This document shows, piece by piece, positions 12,501 through 21,500 of a stretch of 64,000 nt of DNA (position 1 is the first letter of the stretch; every line of letters starts with the position of its first letter). The DNA is from Pipra filicauda (lineage: Eukaryota; Chordata; Aves; Passeriformes; Pipridae). Under the pieces are notes generated by a model. It made no database searches. It saw only the letters and a list, made by a program, of their open reading frames with translations, and had not been told where the DNA came from. The translations under genes and the position numbers were made by a program. Location of the stretch: positions 620,001 through 684,000 of the forward strand of contig NW_024104415.1 in assembly GCF_003945595.2 (NCBI RefSeq). The letters are read 5' to 3'.

Positions 12501-15500
12501 GGCTTTATATCAGGAGAGATTTTCCCAGGACTCAGTAGGGAAAAACATATGAAACAGTGGGACTGACTGTGAGTGATAAGCATTAGAGTGTCTCTAAACT
12601 ATGGATTAAAAGAGAAGCAACATACAGATTAAGGGACATTCAGATGTATAGAATAAGAGATACTTGATGTCAAAGTCCTCAGAAAAAGGACACCATGTGA
12701 AACTGGGGAGAAGGTGCCCAGGCCAGGAGCTCCTGCAGAAGGTGATTTTCATGTTGTCACCATCCAGGTTCTGACAGATGGTCCAGGACTTCCCAAGCAG
12801 ATCCCAGCCCACCAAAAAACTCCAATATTCAAATGAGAAAAACACCCCCAAGCTGAGCATCACCCTCCCACCCCCCAGCCCCGGGTTCCCAGCCCTGCAA
12901 GCGCTGCTACATCCAGATGATTCAGCCCTGGCTCCTGTGTAATTTGGACACAGCAAGATCATCCCAGCAGCTCTAGAGCTGGTTGGGATCCCAGCCAGGA
13001 ACCCTGTGGAGCACCTTCCCCAAGTGCCACCTCGTCACACGGTGACATCCGCGCTCCTTCCCACGGTGGGGAGGTGACTCAGTGAGGGCTGCAGGAAGTT
13101 ATTCAAAAGCCTTGTTTATAAACTGCATTTTTTCCATTTTTTGACAGCACTGAGTCTGTTTCAGCTGCAAAGTCGCAGTGATGCCACACAAGAGTAGGCT
13201 CAAGGGGATTTGCATTGCTGGGTTAATGGTTGAGCTCAATAACCTTGGAGTGCTTTTCCAACCTAAAGGATTACATGAATACTTGTGGAATCCAACCTAA
13301 ATTATCCCATTCATACCTGCTCTTAATCTCAACCCACAGCGTATACATTGCAGTGCTGCATCCCAAGCTCTCGCTGCATCCAGTGGTCCCCCAGGAACCA
13401 CACAATGCTCATGCATCAAAACAGCCCCCCCAGCCAAGTTATTGAGATGTCAGAAGGAAACAGCAAAATAGAATAAAATAGAATATAACAAAGCATCCAA
13501 CAAACAAACAAAAATCAAGCTAAAGTCCAAGGTAACAGAACACTTTTGTGACATGCCCATAGTGCATAAAACACTGCAATAAATGTTGATTCCTTCATTG
13601 TGCCTCGATGCAGAACACAGCAACCACTGCTAAAACTGCAGCTGGAAGGGAATATCAGGAATCTTGTTGTGAAATAAGGCAGACATTCTAGCCAAGCTCT
13701 GAGCTTTTCAGCTCTGATAGATTCTGTGTGATTTCAAAGTAGGTATTTCTGAATTAAGAGACATCATTCCTTCTACAGAGAAGCCGAATGTTTCTTGCTT
13801 TGATGCAACTCATTATAGCCATAAATACATGTTTTCATCACTGCCTGATTATGATTTTAAACACTTGGCGTGCTCCCTCCAGCCTCCCCTCTGCCAAAGT
13901 TACAGCTTTGAGGAGCAAGAGACAATTACTATATATATTCCTCATCAGGAACTGCGCACCAAACAAACGTCGGCACTTGGCTTCCATCACTGATTTGGCT
14001 CCTGTCCCATTAAATTCGAGTGAGTGTTGAACCAAGTGGAAAAAAATGCTTTGTGAAGCTGCAGCCAAGTCAACTAACAGTATTACAAAGTGCTATGCAA
14101 AACAAAGCTCGCACCGAGGGATTTGGGCTGTGCAGCGGTGCCAAGGCGGCTGCTCCCAGCCCTGCTGCCTTTGGCTGGGGGAGGCTCCATGTACTCCATG
14201 ATACATGTTAGCCTGTAAATAATTAAATAGCTCTTGGTGCATAATACAGTGGAGAAGCCTCAGCCCATGTTCCAGCTGCTCGCTGTGGGAATGCAGGTAC
14301 CATTTGAAGTAACCGAGGAGCAGGGCTGCCATCACAGAGGTTTGGGAGATGCCAGTCAGGAGCGCAGCTCTCCGGGAACCAGCCCTTCGAGCCAGGGCTG
14401 CCCAGGGAGACCCCGGGAAAGAGTCCTGGCTCCAGAGGGCAGGAGCAGCCATGGGACAGAGACCCCTCATGCCAAGGCTTTCAATACCAGCAGTGCCAGA
14501 TGCCAAAAGCTGTAGGCAGGAGGCTGCTGGACCTGCCAGGACTGCCAGAGGTTTGGAATGGTTTGGGTCGGGAGGGTTCTTAAATCCCATCTCATTCTAC
14601 CCCCTGCCATGGGCAGGGACACCTTCCACTATCCCAGGTTGCTCCAAGCCCCATCCAACCTGGCCTTGGACACTTCCAGGGACGGGGCAGCCACAGCTTC
14701 TCTGGGCAACCTGTGCCAGGGCCTCATCACCCTCACAGGGAAGAATTTCTTCCCAATATATCTGACCTAAATTTCCCCTCTTTCAGTTTAAGCCCATTAC
14801 TCCTTGCCCTATCACTACAGTTCCTGAGAAAGAACCCCTTTCCAGCTTCCCCCTCCAGCATGGATGGTATAAACACATTTGTCTTAAAGGTACAAGGCAA
14901 CCAGCATGTGCTGCTGGGAAACGGGGCAGCTCTCTCTGCATCGTCTCCAGCAGAGCATGTGGAGTTGCTCTGCTCACTGGAGAAGCCCCAGGATATCCCA
15001 AATTCCAGGGGCACAGCTGATCATGCTGCTCCGTGTGATGGTTTTAGCCAGGGAATACTGGAAAGCCAGACACCTTCAGCAGTGTGGCCACCACTGCCCA
15101 GGGGAGGGCTTTGATGGACTGTCAGAGCCACCCGAGCAGTGCTTCACAGACTAAAGCAACTCCTGCACAGAACTTCATATTTTCCATTCAGCCAGGAGGT
15201 CAGAGCAGGGCACTCAGGGTCTGATCCCACCAGGTCACCAGAAAACAAGACCCAAGGGTCTTAACTCAGGAGCAAAAAACAAAAACAAAACCAACCAACC
15301 AAACAAAAACAAAACAAAAAAAATACACACTGTTTCTCTAGTTCTAGACTTAAATCTTTAGAGAAAAAAATGTCTATAAATGAGCTCAATTTTTCAGCCT
15401 TTTTGTTTTAGAGTATTACATACCCCTACAATTGGGTAAGAGCCACCATCACTCAGTATTTTAATTTGAATAATTAAGTAGCTCCCCCAAAAGCTCCTGT

Positions 15501-18500
15501 GATGAGGCCTCAAATAATTCCTTCCTCCTGCACACAAGTTACACGCAAATATCCCCCCCTCCCCAGCCCACACCTCTGTGATCCACATTTTGCACCTTCT
15601 CATCCCGAGCACCTCCAGCACTTCCATTAACCACCGACCCTTGCTCCCGCCCCATAAACAAGCCCTTTGGAAACTCTCAATTGCATTGTGTCCACATTGA
15701 TTAAAGCCTGAATCCCCCTGACCTCGGGGGGATTTAACTTCTCCCGGCCCCGGGAGCATTCTGCTTTTCTACTCAATTACCCCCTTCCGCGCCAGCCAGC
15801 ACTTCCCAGCGAGCACACACAAAGGGCTTCTGCTTCATTACCCTAACGACTGCAGGGTAGGAATAAACAAGCTAATTTATCATGGGCAGACCCGGCTTTG
15901 CCGACTGAAACAAGCACAATCTGAATAGCATCACATATACCCTTATTTTATATATATATATATATATTTACTGCAACATGAATTTTTTTTCTTTTCCATC
16001 TCCCTCTTTCCTGACCTCAGTGCCACCAGTTTAATATATTTGGGCGGCACACAGATCGCTATTTTTTATTGCTAGTTACTGTTTCACAAAGCCTTTTTCT
16101 GAACACTGCAGCAGCTTTTATATGCAGAGCTACTGTATATTTAAATAATTCATCTTTAAAAAAATAAACCACAAAAAAACCCCGCCGCCTACTAGAGGCC
16201 CACTCCCCTTTGGAATGTTATTTCTTTGTCACCATTTAGCTTCAAGTTTTATCCAGACCAAAATACTTTCATAGCCTCAGGGCACCAATTCCATCGTTAT
16301 TTACAGAGAGTTCCCAGACATCCTATTGCAGCTGAACACCCTCATTCCTGTTGTCTCCAATACATTTTCCAACACAAGTTTCTCTGTCTTGTTTCATTTC
16401 AGGCCATAAAAATGAACCTGTCCAAACTGTCAAAGTAGAGTTTGGGAGATTCCCAGCTCAACTCCATTGGATCAGACCAGAAACACTGTGGATGCCCATG
16501 ACTGGAGTGTTCAAGGCCAGGTTGGATGGGGCTTAGAGCAACCTGGTGGAAGGTGTCCCTGTCCATGGCAGGGCGTGGAATGAGATGGGATTTAAGGTCC
16601 TTTCCAACCCAAACCATCCCAGGATTCTGTGACTCCATAACCACACAACCACATATTCTTGTGTGCACAATCATGGTCAGAGGGGTGGCTGGTTGTGTTT
16701 TTCCTCAAGGACAATGCTTCTCCAAAGCTACTTTTTCAGCTTTGAACTGTGCTATCAGAAAAAAAAACCCTTCAGAGGAGCCCAAACTGGAGATTTCCCC
16801 CCCAAAATCAGTTCCCAAGGAGCCACAGGAACAGCCATGCCAAGAGCCTTTAGAGCAGGGGGTCCCAACACCCTGTGAAGCTGCTGCCACCCAACAGCAG
16901 CCAAAGGGCTCTAGGGGAACAGCCCTGATCCTGGAGATAAGGGATTATTCCCTCAGCCCCAGGCAAGTCACAAAGCCAGAAAATCCCAGGAGGCACAACT
17001 ACATTTGCTGGGAGAACTGACTGAATGATCTCCATAATTCACATACATATGAAATAGCAGCAACTAAAGCAAATGAAGTGAGTGCTAGTGGAGTTCCCTA
17101 AATGCAGAAATACATATTCAAAAATATTTTATTTAAAAGAAGAAGAAAAAAAGGGAGGTAGAACTGTTTTACTAATTGCAACAGACAGTCTGATCTTCTT
17201 CCAAATTGTCCTGTGTCAGGTTTCCACTGGGATAAAATGCACTTCCTGCAACGCCCAGCCAAGGTATGAAATCCCTGCAAACAGAGGTCTAGGAGAACAG
17301 GAAGAGCTGTTGTTATCCAGCAATTTTTCTCCTGAGCCTGAAACTCCCCAGGTTTACAGATAAGACACCTTGGAAACAGCCAATACTCAGATATGTAAAG
17401 AATGCCATCTCCATGTGAATAGGCAGGCCCAGGTCCTGGCCCTTCCCCAGGGACACCTTGTGTCCTTCAAAGGCTTTCCCAGGCTATCAGAGAGTTATAA
17501 CCCGACTTCAAAGGCCATAAATGTTATTTACTAAGGAAAAGACTTCCTGTTTAATGGCTTTCCCTTGCAAAGGGCAGAGAGACAGCAGGGTAAGTGCTCA
17601 GGTCATGTTTAAGTCCCATATCAACACAACACAAGAGAGAAGCAGAAGGAGGACTGTCCCTGTCACCTGAGCTACAAGGCACAGAGTTCCCTAATGCATC
17701 TCTCCCAAGTTGACTCAGTTTAGAAGTGATGCAGCTGCAAGAAGAGATAAAAAACAGCACCTGAGAGGATTCCCAGCTCCTCAGGCCCCTGGCACTACGG
17801 TTCCTGCCTGGGAACTCTCCATTTCTACCACTTCTGCCCATTCAGCTACAGTTACAGCTCTTAAAAAGAAGAATTGAGCAGACCTAAACTAAATAGACAT
17901 GACCTTTCGTGTCTGCTTTTTCTTCAGCTCCCAGTGCTTCTGCCAAGGCTGCAGCACTGCAGGAATGTGTCTATACAGAGGATCTATTGGCATTCATGGC
18001 CACGGAGCAGCACCGACCATCTCCTGGAGGGGCCCAGGATGAAAGGAAGTCAGGCACACAAAAATGCTCTTTGTCCCTGTCTGCAGACACTCTTTCCTTG
18101 CAGGCTGCACCACATACCTTGGAAATCCGAGTGCCTCCCCTGTCAAAAGATCAGTTCAGCCCTAAGAAGGTAATGAAATCCCAGGAAAGAAAATTAAATC
18201 CTGGAAACTCGGCACTCAGGAGCCAAATCAGACATTTAGATAATGAGCTGGGATTGTGGAGAGCTGCTCAGCCATGGCCACACATGACTCATTATCTCTC
18301 CAGGCGAGACACACAAGGAAGTTTGAGTTGCTCCAGTCACAACAATTGTGTCTTTCAAGCCTAAGCCAGGGAAGGGAGCAGTGAACCTGCACTTTTTTAA
18401 ACGCATCCCCCTAGGCCCAGAGGACTCGTGCTACATAAATACCTCCACTTTTCCAATCAGTTAAATTTCTACAGTGTACAGTTGGGCACCAGACTTTCAG

Positions 18501-21500
18501 CTCTTTTAATCACAGAGAGTTCTCCACTCCCTGGGCTTGTCTGAACCAAAACAAGATAATCTCTGATTTGGGATGAGGCATCTTTGGAGTCATAGAACAG
18601 TTTGGGTTGGAAAGCACCTTGAAAATAACTCACAGAAAATAAATTACTGAAAATCACCTTTTCAATTAAAAAAACCCAGATTTTTGAAGCAGGGATGTTG
18701 CTGCACAGAGCTCCGGGCTTTTTTCCTCTTTAAAATACTGTATATATAAAAGAATTCCAGGATGCAAAGGGATTAGAAAGAGGGACACCATAACTTCCAG
18801 AAGATACACAGAGGAAGGTAATTTGTAATCAAAAGCTTTGCTTTCAAAACAACCAGGATCAACACTAAATCAAGTCAGATTTCATACACACAACTTCCGC
18901 CACCTCACCAGCTGCCAGGAGAGGACACAGGTGTCCCAGCTCAGCTTTGGCCTGGAGCAGTTCTGGTGTGACCTCCATGGGAACATACTGGTCAAAATCC
19001 CCAGTAACAAGCACGGCCAGATGGATGCTGCAGCTGGTCCAGCTGTGGGAATCATGGAATTGTTTAGGCTGGAAAAGTCCTCTCACACCATTGAGTCCAA
19101 CCATTCTCCAGCATTGCCAAGGCCACCACTAACCCATGTCCCCAAGTGCCACATCCACACAGCTTTTAAATCCCTCCAGGGATGAGGACTACACCCCTGC
19201 CCTGGGCAGCTGTGCCGGGACTGGACAACTTTTCCGTGAAAAAATGTTCCCAATATCCAATCTAAGCCTCCCCTGCCACAACTTGAGGCCGTTTCCTCTT
19301 CTCCTGTCCCTTGTTCCCTGGGAGCAGAGCCTGACCCCCACCTGGCTCCACCCTCCTGTCAGGGAGTTGCAGAGAGCCAGAAGGTCCCCCCTGAGCCTCC
19401 TTTTCTCCAGACTGAGCACCCCCTGCTCCCTCAGGTACTCCTGGTGCTCCAGACCCTTCCCCAGCTCCATTCCCTTCTCTGGACTCACTCCAGCCTCTCA
19501 ATGTCTTTCTTGTTGTGAGGGGCCCAGAACGGACCCCAGGATTTGAGGTTCAAGGTTTGTCCGTGTGCCGAGTCCAAGGCTGTCACAGCTCCCAGGCCTG
19601 GTGGCACCCGGGAACAGCCACACCATACCCAGAGAAGGCAGAACACGTGAGGGGCTCCTGGGAACACTGTGACTGTAAATCAGCATCAGCCTCATTTCTC
19701 ACAAACGATAACAGGAAACATTCCTGTTGATCCCAGTCCCCTGTAATTTATGCATGCCATCATTCGTAGCAGGATAGTGAAGACAAGGCTGCATTATGAC
19801 AATTTTATGGATCATGTTCTATCTCCTACTGATACATCCCAACTGAACACATCACACGCAGCCCAGAAGCGTGACCTTCAAACAAGATGTTTTCCACGAA
19901 CGGAGCAGACACAAGGAATTCTGTGGGGTTTGAAGCAGTGACAGCCCCACTTGTCTGGAGCCGACAGCTCATTACCACAGCACAACAATACAGAAACAAT
20001 CAACAAAATGATCTTTTGAGGTCTTTTCTCCCTCTCTGGCTTTGCAAAGCTCCCTTAGAAGGCCAGAGGAGCTTCACCCCACCAAGGGAATGACTCCTTT
20101 ACACATCCATCTCATGCTTTGCCGACAGCTCTAACCAAAACCCACATGAGAGCTGATAAGATTCCTGCTGCTAAATAAAAGAGCTGTTGGAAATGTGGAA
20201 GTCGTATTAAAACTGGTATTTTGCAGGTGACTGTTCAAAAACAAGCTGGGGAACCACCAGCGGCAGAACCCCCCGATTTCAGGCAAACAAAGCTTTGTCA
20301 TGGTTGTTTTATCAGGTACCAACATGCTGCATTTGGGTATTTTGGACTTGCACTAGTAATCTGTTAAAATAGAGCACTTAGTCATTGTTTTGAAACATGA
20401 CCTAAGTGCCTGTGAAGGGAAAGGCTTTGCAGCCCTGTCTCACTCGTGTACGTATTTTGGTTTGTCTAGACCTGAACAAACTAAAATAAGTAGATTTTGG
20501 TGTCTGTTCGGTGGATCAAACCAGACCAGGACATTATTTCAGCGACACCTCTGCTCCCATCCCACCCTGTGTCACCTCTGGAGCGGTCACGCCATGTCCC
20601 TGCTGCTGGAGCTGGTGGCACAGCCGGCTTCACTCCCCTCAAGACATCGGCCACTGGCCCCTCCTCACCAGGTGCCTCTTAGGAAACACTACGTGCTCAG
20701 AACTAACTAAAGGGGCAGGACCCCACTGCTGCAAGCCCAGGGTCAGTCACTGGATCAGTTTCCAGGGATACAGGGAGCCCAACAAGATGTGATCCAAGGT
20801 GGTTTCCTAGGAAGAGCTGCACGCAGACCCCCAGGCTTCGATGCTTTGCTGTGTCTCACCCTGCCAGATGTTGGGAACCACACCTAATTTACACACAGAA
20901 CTTAGTGTTGCACAAGCACCAAATATCCTTGGGCTTCCAGCTCCCAGGAGGGCTGGCTGGGAGCTGTTGGAGCCTGAAGAGAGGGAGGAGGCTCTAAACT
21001 CCTTGAATGCATCAGGAGTGGTAAATACTGTGGAGGAAAAACCAGTTTGGGTGATTGATTAGAGCAGTTTGATCTGATAGAAGATCAGAAGTTGGGATTT
21101 CCAGTAATTAAAGAACTTTCTCCTGCAGTAACTCCTTAGGACATGGCAGCAAATAGAAGATGCACTTATTCCAACAGGATGAGGTGCCTGAGTTTGTGCA
21201 GGACACTGAACTCAGCCCAAATCACTGTCCCTGATGGCAGAAGAGCTCCTTGGCCCCAGCCCAGCCAACCTGTCCATGCAGTTTTCCAGCTCCAGCATGA
21301 GCTGGGACCCCCATCCATGATGGGGGAACCCAAGGGGGATGGCCAGCAGCAGCAGCAGCCAGTAAGGCAGGGAATAAACCAGAAGGAAAACTGAACTAAC
21401 AGCATATAAATTCTTCAGTCTTTGAATCCCTACACACCTGAACAGAAACATTTGTCTTTTCCCTTATAAAGGCAACTATAAACATCTGTTTATCACATCT

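Noticed and set aside
13485..13515. CAAA-rich stretch (also 15280-15330) considered as a SINE or LINE tail
   Set aside because: No element body found beside either; simple low-complexity sequence.
17909..18364. 151-codon plus-strand open frame within WLS intron 1
   Set aside because: No similarity to a known family and no supporting start or poly(A) signals. Likely chance.
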